Positions 45,433 to 52,999 of a DNA stretch of 64,000 nt are shown piece after piece. Each line of letters opens with the position of its first letter. The stretch's first letter is position 1. A program made the position numbers and the translations under genes. The notes below the pieces were generated by a model. It saw only the letters and a program-made list of their open reading frames with translations, did not search any database and was not told the origin of the DNA. Origin of the DNA: Paenibacillus cookii (GTDB lineage Bacteria; Bacillota; Bacilli; Paenibacillales; Paenibacillaceae); contig NZ_BORW01000003.1 of the NCBI RefSeq assembly GCF_018333375.1, positions 124,001 through 188,000 on the forward strand, given 5' to 3'.

Positions 45433-45530
45433 TCCGAAGCTCTCCTTCCTTGCTTTCTTAAAGCTTAAGCCTTGCGTCCTATCTATCAATGAAATGCCGA
45501 AATGCCGCTCTTCGACATAAGTAGACAAAA

Positions 45531-45566
45531 TAAAAAGCCCTCTTGACGGAATCAAAAAGGGCTCTT
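45531..45566 (-). terminator. SAM-riboswitch terminator before metN
   Basis: AGCCCT pairs with AGGGCT, extended by TTGA/TCAA around TTCCG, followed by TTTTT on the minus strand. It lies directly after the aptamer, 98 nt before metN. Confidence 0.85.
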
Positions 45567-45586
45567 CTATTCGAAGTCGCTTCCTC

Positions 45587-45728
45587 TTCTCATCTGCCAA
45601 TCTGCAGCGCATGCCTGCAGTTGTAGGAATTAGCACCATGTCATTCGGGACTTTGGCCTCGCGGGGCCGCTTCTCGAATCGGTTGCCGGGCTTCATCGGG
45701 CCTGTCCCTCCGCCTCTCTCGATAAGAA
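45587..45728 (-). ncRNA. SAM-I (S-box) riboswitch
   Basis: On the minus strand: CTTATCGAGAGAGG, GGAGGGACAGGCCC, GATGAAGCCCGGCAACC, then GGTGCTAATTCCT and, at the 3' side, GGCAGATGAGAAGAG closing P1. All conserved S-box blocks are present. With high S-adenosylmethionine the terminator forms and the methionine importer is off. Confidence 0.95.
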
Positions 45729-45813
45729 AAAATGTATGCAAACAATATTATTTTTTCACGTGATTCAGTATAATCACTTTTCCGCTTCTTGTCAAAAGGA
45801 AATTTGTTGGATT

Positions 45814-46515
45814 TTAGGACCACAGTCTCCCTGCATACCGGTATACCGCGATCAACGATTTGCAGACCATGTCAAGCCCCTGCCGCAGATCCTCCAAATG
45901 CTGATCCAGGTCCTCCAGCTCCACTTTGGCATGCAGGCCCTGATGCCGCTGCCACAGGTCGTCCTGCATCTCCGCGTTCATGTAATGAATCTCCGCGTTC
46001 CTCCGTTTGCGCAGCACGTTCAGCGCGTCGCGGTATTCGTTTTTGACGGAATTCAGTTCGCCCTCCAGTTCAGGACTGCGCTCCAGTTCCCGGAGCCTGC
46101 GGAGGACGGTGAAATACGAGTAATGCTCCTTCACTTTGGCCGTATTCAAGTCAAAAAGTTCATTCAGCACCGTGCCGAGCTTATCCAAAACCGAAAAGAC
46201 GCGGATAAAGCCGTTTTTATAAAAATAGGCGTATCTTGCATATTCGGTCTGCTCTTGAACGTTCATGTCGTCGACGTATCCGGCCTTGACCGATTTGCGG
46301 AAAAAGGCGGCGGCAAACAAGCTTTGTTCCAGCTCGTCCAATGAGGAAACCAGCCCCCGCGTCCATATGTCCAGCTTCCGGAAATCATGGCTCGGGTCGT
46401 CGTTTTTGTCCATTTCCTTTTGAAGCAGCCCGATGGTGCGGTGCATCGCATCCATGGCTTCCCCAATCCGTCCCTTGTTCTGGCGCGGCATTTCTCCAAG
46501 CAGTGTTCGCAGCAT
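45814..46515 (-). CDS. HEPN-domain protein, Cthe_2314 type
   Basis: A 233-residue all-helical protein. Near the C-terminus RRNAEIHYMN contains the HEPN RNase motif R-x4-H with asparagine after R (R172, H177). The whole resembles the Cthe_2314 HEPN family seen in clostridia and Paenibacillus. HEPN proteins are often RNases in toxin-antitoxin or defence modules, but no MNT nucleotidyltransferase or other antitoxin is adjacent. GGGAGAG 7 nt before ATG 46515 decides the start over upstream ATG 46554. The role is unknown. Confidence 0.75.
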   Translation of the reverse strand: MLRTLLGEMPRQNKGRIGEAMDAMHRTIGLLQKEMDKNDDPSHDFRKLDIWTRGLVSSLDELEQSLFAAAFFRKSVKAGYVDDMNVQEQTEYARYAYFYKNGFIRVFSVLDKLGTVLNELFDLNTAKVKEHYSYFTVLRRLRELERSPELEGELNSVKNEYRDALNVLRKRRNAEIHYMNAEMQDDLWQRHQGLHAKVELEDLDQHLEDLRQGLDMVCKSLIAVYRYAGRLWS

Positions 46516-46633
46516 GGGCTTCTCTCCCGGCGTATAGTTTCGGATAACGTCCATTCTTGATAAGACCAAACAAAGCCCTCGAAGACGAAACTCGCGGACT
46601 TTGCTGTAGGCAAATGTTTATGATGCCTTGCAC

Positions 46634-47590
46634 TTACACATTTGATGCAGGCTTCAGTTGTTCGACGGGCTCTTTGCCGAGCTGCCATACCCGTACGCTC
46701 AAATAACACAGGACGCCGAACAACGAGGAAATGAGCAGGTTATGAAGCAGCGCCGCAAAAATGTAAACCTCGGGGTTGCCCAGCGTGTACACGATGCCCG
46801 CGCCGCTGAACACCTGCAGAAGGCACAATACGGCGGCGGCGCCTCCGAGCGTTCGAATCTCCCTGCTGTTCCGGTGCAGCTTAAACGCGCAAATAGCCAT
46901 GACCACGACGGCGATCAACAGCAGCAATGCCGCTAACCGGTGAACAAACGCGATGGCCACGCTTCCCGTGAGCGTCGGAATGAATTGCCCGTTGCACAGC
47001 GGCCAGCCGGAACAACCCCCGGCCGAGCTTGTATGGCTGACGTAAGCCCCGACGTAGACCACTAGGTACGAATAGATCGTAATCGACCATACAAAAGTAC
47101 GGAAGCCGGGCGAAACGGCCGGTTGATCCTCGGGAGAATCCGTTTGCTTTTCCCGGTCCATTTTTCGGGCCCCGAGGGCAAGCATAAGCGAACTGGCGAA
47201 AGCAATGAGCGAAAATCCAAAATGAAGCGCTAACACGGCGGACGATTGGTCATAAATGACGGCGAGCGCCCCCATCAATGCTTGCACGATCACAAAAATA
47301 AGCGTCAGCACGGAATAGACGCGCAGATCTTTGCGGTTTTTGGCGTAAAGCCAAAAGGCCGCCACGACGGCCACCGCTGTAAGCCCTGCCAGGCCGCTGA
47401 CCAGGCGGTGCGAATATTCGATCAGCGAAGCGATCGTGTGCGCGGGAATGAATTGCCCGTGGCATAAAGGCCATTCGTGGCCGCATCCAAGCCCGGAATC
47501 GGTTTTGGTGACGACCGTCCCTCCGAACGTTGCGAAAAACATGACGATAAAAGTCAGGTAGCTCAGCCATTTCAATTGTTTTGTATTCAA
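46634..47590 (-). CDS. ctaA: Haem A synthase CtaA
   Basis: A 318-residue COX15/CtaA protein with eight membrane helices in two related halves. Conserved histidines and cysteines appear in HEWPLCHGQFIP, EYSHRLVSG, GGCSGWPLCNGQFIP and VHRLAALL; these hold haem and form the regulatory disulfide. It oxidises haem O to haem A for aa3-type oxidase. The start is TTG 47590 with GGGTGAG. Oxidase structural genes are not in the window. Confidence 0.93.
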   Translation of the reverse strand: MNTKQLKWLSYLTFIVMFFATFGGTVVTKTDSGLGCGHEWPLCHGQFIPAHTIASLIEYSHRLVSGLAGLTAVAVVAAFWLYAKNRKDLRVYSVLTLIFVIVQALMGALAVIYDQSSAVLALHFGFSLIAFASSLMLALGARKMDREKQTDSPEDQPAVSPGFRTFVWSITIYSYLVVYVGAYVSHTSSAGGCSGWPLCNGQFIPTLTGSVAIAFVHRLAALLLLIAVVVMAICAFKLHRNSREIRTLGGAAAVLCLLQVFSGAGIVYTLGNPEVYIFAALLHNLLISSLFGVLCYLSVRVWQLGKEPVEQLKPASNV

Positions 47591-47755
47591 AATATCTCAC
47601 CCGCAAGAATCAAAGTAAAAACGCCTCATTTCCCTGAAGCGCCCGTATATTACCAATCCTATTTATTATACCTGATATACCATCGCGAAATATAGCCATT
47701 TTGTGACAAAAAGACAAAGCTGCCCTTAAGGCTTACGGATTCGGCAGAAAAACCC

Positions 47756-47787
47756 GCACCGCTTTTGCGTGATGGCAAAAGCGGTGC
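47756..47787 (-). terminator. Terminator after the second thioredoxin
   Basis: GCACCGCTTTTGC pairs perfectly with GCAAAAGCGGTGC, followed on the minus strand by GGGTTTTTC. Confidence 0.8.
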
Positions 47788-47799
47788 CGTAATGGGGTG

Positions 47800-48144
47800 T
47801 TACTTATGAATCGCTTGATATACCTCGACGGCCCGCTGCAGGAAGGTTTCGATTTCCTCCCGCGATTTGCGCAGCTTGTTGACGAGGCGGACGAGCTCGC
47901 GTCCATCCGTAAACGCCACGAAGCTCGGAATCCCAAGAATGTTCAGCTCCTGGCTGACATCGTCCACTTTATCGACGTCCACCTCGACCAAAGTCAATTC
48001 ATTTTTGAATTTCTCTTCCACATCGGGCATAAACGGATCCATGAATTTGCAGTCCCCGCACCAATCGGCTTTGAACACGGCCACCGTCAAACGGGGTGAC
48101 TGGGTCGCGACTTGAAATTCGGCTTTGGACGTAATTTTTTGCAT
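47800..48144 (-). CDS. Thioredoxin-like protein with CGDC centre
   Basis: A 114-residue thioredoxin fold with ADWCGDCKFMDPF (C29, C32) and the cis-proline segment GIPSFVAF. The CGDC centre and length recall YtpP of B. subtilis. It would act in cytosolic thiol exchange; partner unknown. GAAAGGACTG precedes the ATG, and leader palindrome D lies 43 nt upstream, as at trxA. A single gene with its own terminator. Confidence 0.88.
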   Translation of the reverse strand: MQKITSKAEFQVATQSPRLTVAVFKADWCGDCKFMDPFMPDVEEKFKNELTLVEVDVDKVDDVSQELNILGIPSFVAFTDGRELVRLVNKLRKSREEIETFLQRAVEVYQAIHK

Positions 48145-48187
48145 CTATAATCAGTCCTTTCTGAACAATCGATTCGTTTTTTCTTCC

Positions 48188-48203
48188 GGATTTTGCAAAA
48201 TCC
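48188..48203 (-). repeat. Leader palindrome copy D (GGATTT-TGCA-AAATCC)
   Basis: A perfect 16-nt palindrome, 43 nt before the CGDC thioredoxin start and 92 nt before the divergent DUF2515 gene. Confidence 0.75.
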
Positions 48204-48294
48204 TACCCTTAGTGAATCAAAATATGGAGTGGAAGTCAAATTTTTGAGACATACTGGGAATAAGGGATTTCATGAAGAAAGGAGGAGGCTACCC

Positions 48295-49698
48295 GTGTCG
48301 GAAAAGGTGGACGGACAAACGTTCAAAGGGTTCATCCGGTTGGCCAAAACGCTGCCTCAAACGGCGGCCGAAGCGGTCAAAGGCAAATATGTTTGCTGGA
48401 AAGCGTCGCAGGAGCTGATTAAGGTCCGCAGGCCGCTGGGCTGGAGGGAATCGGCCGCCCACAGCATCCGCGATCAGCTCAAGCGGCAGCTTGCCGACCG
48501 GAATCGGATGCACAGCGGCGATTTCGGCAAGGAAGAGGCGCCGGCCCCGTTGTCGGCGGAGGATCTTGAAACCGTCCAATCGATCCGTGGAGCTGCCCTG
48601 GAGGCCTCGCGCAGCAACGTAACCCGGACGAGGGCGTACTACGAGTGCTACCGCGAGTACCCGGAGCTGCATTGGTCCTTTTTGGCCCATATGGTATCCC
48701 GCAATGCGGGCTGGAACATGACCGACCTGAAGGGCGGACTGTTTTCCGACGTGATTCCGGCGGAGCTTCAGGAAGATATTTATCAAATGCTGGAGCGCAG
48801 CAACGCGCTCATTTTTCTGGATGCCTATCCCCAGCTGATGCTCTACGCCCGCAGCCGGAAGCTCGGAAGAAGCCTGTTCTACCTGCTGCCCGAGTTTCGC
48901 GTTTCGGCTTTCATGCGCCCGTTCTGGGAACGCTTTTGGATCGAGCGGGACAGCGCGCTGCTCGCCGTCGGCCTGATCATCAACGAGCAAAACTACATCG
49001 AAGGCCGGGTCGTCCAAAACCGTTATTTTCAGCAGCGGGTTTTGCGGCATCCTTTTTTTGCGATGAACAGCGCCTTCCAGATGAATCAGGTCCTTTTTCC
49101 GATGCTCGTTGCGCCCCCGGCCGAAGCCGAATCGCCGGAGGAGGCGCCCCTCCCCCCTTCCGGCGAAGGCGAAGGCAGCGCCGATGGGGAGCAGGGCTGC
49201 CGCGGCATGGTCGGGCTGATTTTGGAGCATTTTGCCGACCTGGACGAACGGATCGAATTCGGCAAGGCGCTGTACGCCATGCTGTTCGGTTATCAAGAAG
49301 TGCTCGCGGGCGTCGAGGCGTTTGCCGCCAACGTGGTCCACAGGGGCTCCCGCCAGGAATATTGGCCGAAGCTGTTTACGGACGACAAAAAAACAGCCCT
49401 GAACTCTCCCCAGGAGAGCGCAGAGCTGCTGAAACGGGAATGGCTGCCGCCGGACAAGCGGTTGTACAGCCCGTCGCTTGCCGAGGTATGGCATGATATG
49501 CCGTACGAGCCGATTACCCGTTACGACTGGTTCAAATCCAATGAAGCGCTCGATCATCTCACGCGGCCGAAACGGCCGGTGCTGATCGAAATGTCGCATG
49601 CGCACCGGTTTGCCGTACAAAAGGCAGCGCTAACGCATGATACGGAACGCGCGGTTTCCGCCGATGCCGCTCCGGGGCGGCCGGACGCGACGCAATGA
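48295..49698 (+). CDS. DUF2515 family protein (YppC-like)
   Basis: A 467-residue protein of the DUF2515 family, known from YppC of B. subtilis and not functionally characterised. It is polar at both ends, with many aromatic residues (RTRAYYECYREYPELHWSFL) and a low-complexity ESPEEAPLPPSGEGEGSADG insert near residue 315. GTG 48295 has AAAGGAGGA at good distance; an open frame from 48193 would run through the leader palindrome and lacks a site. Its end is 15 nt from the convergent flippase gene. Confidence 0.8.
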   Translation: MSEKVDGQTFKGFIRLAKTLPQTAAEAVKGKYVCWKASQELIKVRRPLGWRESAAHSIRDQLKRQLADRNRMHSGDFGKEEAPAPLSAEDLETVQSIRGAALEASRSNVTRTRAYYECYREYPELHWSFLAHMVSRNAGWNMTDLKGGLFSDVIPAELQEDIYQMLERSNALIFLDAYPQLMLYARSRKLGRSLFYLLPEFRVSAFMRPFWERFWIERDSALLAVGLIINEQNYIEGRVVQNRYFQQRVLRHPFFAMNSAFQMNQVLFPMLVAPPAEAESPEEAPLPPSGEGEGSADGEQGCRGMVGLILEHFADLDERIEFGKALYAMLFGYQEVLAGVEAFAANVVHRGSRQEYWPKLFTDDKKTALNSPQESAELLKREWLPPDKRLYSPSLAEVWHDMPYEPITRYDWFKSNEALDHLTRPKRPVLIEMSHAHRFAVQKAALTHDTERAVSADAAPGRPDATQ

Positions 49699-49713
49699 CC
49701 GTCAGGCCTCGGC

Positions 49714-51354
49714 TTACTGTCCCTGGGAATCGGCGGACTTGTACCTGGCCGGCTGCAGGCGCATCAGCGGCCGCAGCAGCTTCTGCACTTTGCGCGGGTA
49801 GCCGGCAAGCTCATGCTGGCGCAGCACGCCGAGCATGATCAGCAGCCCCAGGTACAACAGGACGACCGCCCCGCCGACGATGATGCAGGTGATCAGGAAC
49901 GCCAGCCGGTCCGGCATGATGCGGGTCAGCTGAACTCCTGCTTCGTTCAGGCCGTAACCGACCGCCGCGGTCAGAATGACGGCCGCCAAAAAGCCCGGCC
50001 ACCGTTGGCCGAGGATGGAAAACGGCACGATCGTCTTCAATTGGCGGAGGTTCAGCAGCGTAATGACCAGGAAACAAAGCCCGGTAGCGGCGATGATGCC
50101 GTAAATGCCGATAACGAGCGCCAGCAGGAAGCTGCCGGCCAGCTTCACCAAAATCCCGACCATCACGTTCACCATCGACAGCTTCGCTTTGTTGACGCCA
50201 AGCAGGATGGAGTTCGTGGTCATCATCGTGATTTGAAAAATCGTGCCGAACGTCAGCAGCATGATGATCCAGCTGCCGTCGAGGCTGCTGAAAAGCAGCC
50301 CGTTAATGGAATAGGCAGCCGTGCAAAGCGCGATGACGATCGGCATCCCCGTCAAAATCGAAATGCGCAGCGCCAGCGTCATCTGCTGCTGCAAATGCTC
50401 CTGATCCTTGCGGGCAAAAGCCGACGAAATGATCGGAATCAGCGACGTGCTGAGCGCGATCGCCAGGATCGGCGGGATGCCGGCGATGCTTTGCGCGCGC
50501 TGGCCGAGAATCCCGAGCACCTGCGTCGCCTTGGCTTCCCCGATCTGCCCGATCAGCAGCGGGTTGACGATCGACGAATCGATGAAATTCACGGCAGGCA
50601 CCGTCAGCGACGATAAAACGATCGGAATGGACAACGTAAAAATATCCCGATAAATCCTCATAAGCGGCAGCTTAGGATCGACGGTTTCCTGGAGCATCAG
50701 CACCTTGTCCTGCCGGCGCATTTTCACCGTGTAATACAGCATGATGGCAAACGCCCCGATGCTTCCGAGAACGCCTCCGAAGGAAGCGCCTGCGGCGATC
50801 CAGCTTCCGCTGTACCCGGCTTTGAGCATGATATAAGCGATAATGATGGCGGCCCCGACGCGGGCAAACTGCTCGACGATTTGCGAAACGCCGCCTGCGG
50901 TCATGTTGTTCCGCCCCTGGAAATAACCGCGCATCATGGCGATGGCGGGAAACAGGAGCAGCGCGGGCGCCAAGGCCCGGATCGCCAGCGTCGCTTCGGG
51001 CTGTTTGGAGACGTACGTCGCGTAATACGGAGCCAAAATATAAAGCAGCGCCGTAATGATCACGCCGGCAGCCACCGCAAACCAAAGCGCCGCATGATAG
51101 ACCTGGCGGGCTTCGCCGGGCCGCTTCAGCGCGTAACGTTCCGACACCATTTTGCTCAGCGTGCTCGGAATGCCCGCCGTCGCCACGGTGAGCAGCATCA
51201 GATAGACGTTGTTGGCAATCGAAAACGAAGCGTTGCCGACTTCGTCGAGCAGATGTTCCAGGGGCACCCTTTGCACGAGCCCCAGCACCCTCGCCACCAG
51301 AGCCGCGGCGGCAAGGATCAGCGTACCTTTGATAAACGATTCTTTTTTAGCCAA
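49714..51354 (-). CDS. murJ: Lipid II flippase, MurJ/YtgP type
   Basis: A 546-residue MOP-superfamily membrane protein with about fourteen helices. Segments such as RVLGLVQRVPLEHLL and FQGRNNMTAGGVSQIVEQFAR match YtgP/SpoVB-like polysaccharide flippases. In B. subtilis YtgP acts as MurJ, moving lipid II outward for wall synthesis; SpoVB in spores is the close alternative. The start is TTG 51354, after AAGGGGAAA. Variant leader palindrome F lies 51 nt upstream. Confidence 0.85.
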   Translation of the reverse strand: MAKKESFIKGTLILAAAALVARVLGLVQRVPLEHLLDEVGNASFSIANNVYLMLLTVATAGIPSTLSKMVSERYALKRPGEARQVYHAALWFAVAAGVIITALLYILAPYYATYVSKQPEATLAIRALAPALLLFPAIAMMRGYFQGRNNMTAGGVSQIVEQFARVGAAIIIAYIMLKAGYSGSWIAAGASFGGVLGSIGAFAIMLYYTVKMRRQDKVLMLQETVDPKLPLMRIYRDIFTLSIPIVLSSLTVPAVNFIDSSIVNPLLIGQIGEAKATQVLGILGQRAQSIAGIPPILAIALSTSLIPIISSAFARKDQEHLQQQMTLALRISILTGMPIVIALCTAAYSINGLLFSSLDGSWIIMLLTFGTIFQITMMTTNSILLGVNKAKLSMVNVMVGILVKLAGSFLLALVIGIYGIIAATGLCFLVITLLNLRQLKTIVPFSILGQRWPGFLAAVILTAAVGYGLNEAGVQLTRIMPDRLAFLITCIIVGGAVVLLYLGLLIMLGVLRQHELAGYPRKVQKLLRPLMRLQPARYKSADSQGQ

Positions 51355-51405
51355 ACTGTTTCCCCTTCTTTCCCCCAGCGAGCAACCCCCATGGAGCAGA
51401 TTGCC

Positions 51406-51422
51406 GGGATTAGCGAAATCCC
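51406..51422 (-). repeat. Leader palindrome copy F (variant, GGGATT-TCGCT-AATCCC)
   Basis: The arms are shifted by one base relative to the exact copies but remain fully complementary (GGGATT/AATCCC). 51 nt before murJ. Confidence 0.6.
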
Positions 51423-51478
51423 TGATTGCCAATAACCGCAATGCAAACGGCCATGGAACAAAAATAAAAGCCTGTCCC

Positions 51479-51964
51479 CTAGGCCCATACAATCCAAATA
51501 ATAAACACGACGATCATGACGATTTGCAAAATGATTTTCATGACCATGCTGCTGAACAGCCCCACGAGCGTGCCGAAGCCGACCTTCGTCGCCTTCGATA
51601 CCGAGGAACCGTCGATCAGCTCGCCCACGAAGGCCCCGAGAAACGGACCGATGACCAGCCCGAACGCCGGGATGACAAACGGTCCGATAATGGCGCCGAT
51701 CGTGCTTAATATGACGGACAGCTTTCCGCCCCCGTACTTTTTCGTCCCCCAGGCGCCGACGGCATAGTCGGCGACAAACAGCACGACGATGATCAGCGTT
51801 TCGATGATCCAAAACCACACGCCAAAATGCTCGAACGTAAAAAACCATCCGTAAACGAAAAAGGCTGCGAATATGGCGATTGCCCCGGGCAGCACGGGAA
51901 CGATCGTCCCGGCCATCCCGACGGCAAACAAGGCGATGATAAGAATCCATCCGAGTACAGCCAT
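51479..51964 (-). CDS. DUF456 membrane protein, YqgC-like
   Basis: A 161-residue DUF456 protein: about five hydrophobic segments with many glycines (VPVLPGAIAIFAAFFVYGW, GAIIGPFVIPAFGLVIGPFLG). No function is established for the family. AAGGAG 8 nt before ATG 51964 sets the start. It may share a transcript with murJ, 124 nt downstream, but the leader palindrome suggests murJ also has a start of its own. Confidence 0.82.
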   Translation of the reverse strand: MAVLGWILIIALFAVGMAGTIVPVLPGAIAIFAAFFVYGWFFTFEHFGVWFWIIETLIIVVLFVADYAVGAWGTKKYGGGKLSVILSTIGAIIGPFVIPAFGLVIGPFLGAFVGELIDGSSVSKATKVGFGTLVGLFSSMVMKIILQIVMIVVFIIWIVWA

Positions 51965-52037
51965 TGCTTGATCTCCTTTTGACATTCGTATCCGCCCGGA
52001 TACTTTGGAATTGATGTATCAGAGTGCTGCGGAATCC

Positions 52038-52781
52038 TTACATATGAAAAATGAATTTCCGAATGACTTCCGCGATGCCGTCCTTATCGTTGCTCGACGT
52101 GACAAAATCGGCGGCTTCCCGGACGACCTCCTGGGCATTTTCCATGGCGACGCCAAGCCCGGCCGCCTGGATGGCGGCCAAATCGTTCATGCTGTCCCCG
52201 ACGGCGATGACCTCGCTCATGTCGATGTCGAGCAAGCCGCACACCTTTCGAATCCCCGACGCTTTGTTGATTCCCTGCGGGTTCACCTCTAGGTTATGAG
52301 GGGAAGAATTCGTGATTTCAAGGCCGCCCATATCCTGCAGCCGCATCAGGATGCGGTGCCGGGCTTCGTCATCCTCCGTATGGTAGCCGAACTTAAGCCA
52401 CTCCTTCCCTTCGATGGAATCCGTCCAGTGATCCTTGTTATAGACTCTTTCCACGGAGTAGGCCCAAAACCAGCAGTCCTCGGCGACCGCGATGGCATGC
52501 ATATCCGAGATCAGCTTCGGGTCCATCAGCGAGCGCTGGTGCAGCCGATGCGGGGCGCGCCACACTTCGCTGCCGTTGACCGTGATCATCGGCGTCGAAA
52601 GTCCGAGTTCCTCCCCGTAAGGAAGCGCGCTCTCGAAGCTTCTTCCCGTCGAGAGGCATACGTGGACGCCTTCTTCTTTCGCCCGCTTGATCCACTCGGC
52701 CGTGTCCGGCGAAATGGTCTGGTCGCTCGTCAGCAGCGTCCCGTCCATGTCCAGCGCCAGCATTTTATATTTCGTGTTCAT
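52038..52781 (-). CDS. Cof-type HAD phosphatase
   Basis: A 247-residue HAD IIB hydrolase with LALDMDGTLL (D11, D13), the LSTGRSFESALPYG motif II and GDSMNDLAAIQAAG motif IV. These enzymes dephosphorylate sugar phosphates, flavin or pyridoxal phosphate; the substrate is unknown. GGAGGAG is six bases before ATG 52781. Monocistronic. Confidence 0.9.
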   Translation of the reverse strand: MNTKYKMLALDMDGTLLTSDQTISPDTAEWIKRAKEEGVHVCLSTGRSFESALPYGEELGLSTPMITVNGSEVWRAPHRLHQRSLMDPKLISDMHAIAVAEDCWFWAYSVERVYNKDHWTDSIEGKEWLKFGYHTEDDEARHRILMRLQDMGGLEITNSSPHNLEVNPQGINKASGIRKVCGLLDIDMSEVIAVGDSMNDLAAIQAAGLGVAMENAQEVVREAADFVTSSNDKDGIAEVIRKFIFHM

Positions 52782-52919
52782 ACCGCTCCTCCTATTTGTA
52801 CGCATTTTCACGTTTCACACACACATACGGACATTTTACCATAAGCCGCTTGGGGCCACAAAAGTGTTTTTAAAGGCTCTGCCCGGGCCCTTCCGAAAGC
52901 TGCAAGCGGCAGGCATGCA

Positions 52920-52954
52920 AAAGGGCAGGTCCGGGTGCCCCGAATCCTGCCCTC
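52920..52954 (-). terminator. Terminator after the first PBP gene
   Basis: AGGGCAGG pairs with CCTGCCCT around a 16-nt GC-rich apex; TTTT follows on the minus strand. Confidence 0.7.
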
Positions 52955-52999
52955 GAGATCATAACGATCCGATGAGTTCAAAAAAGATCGAATGCCGGC

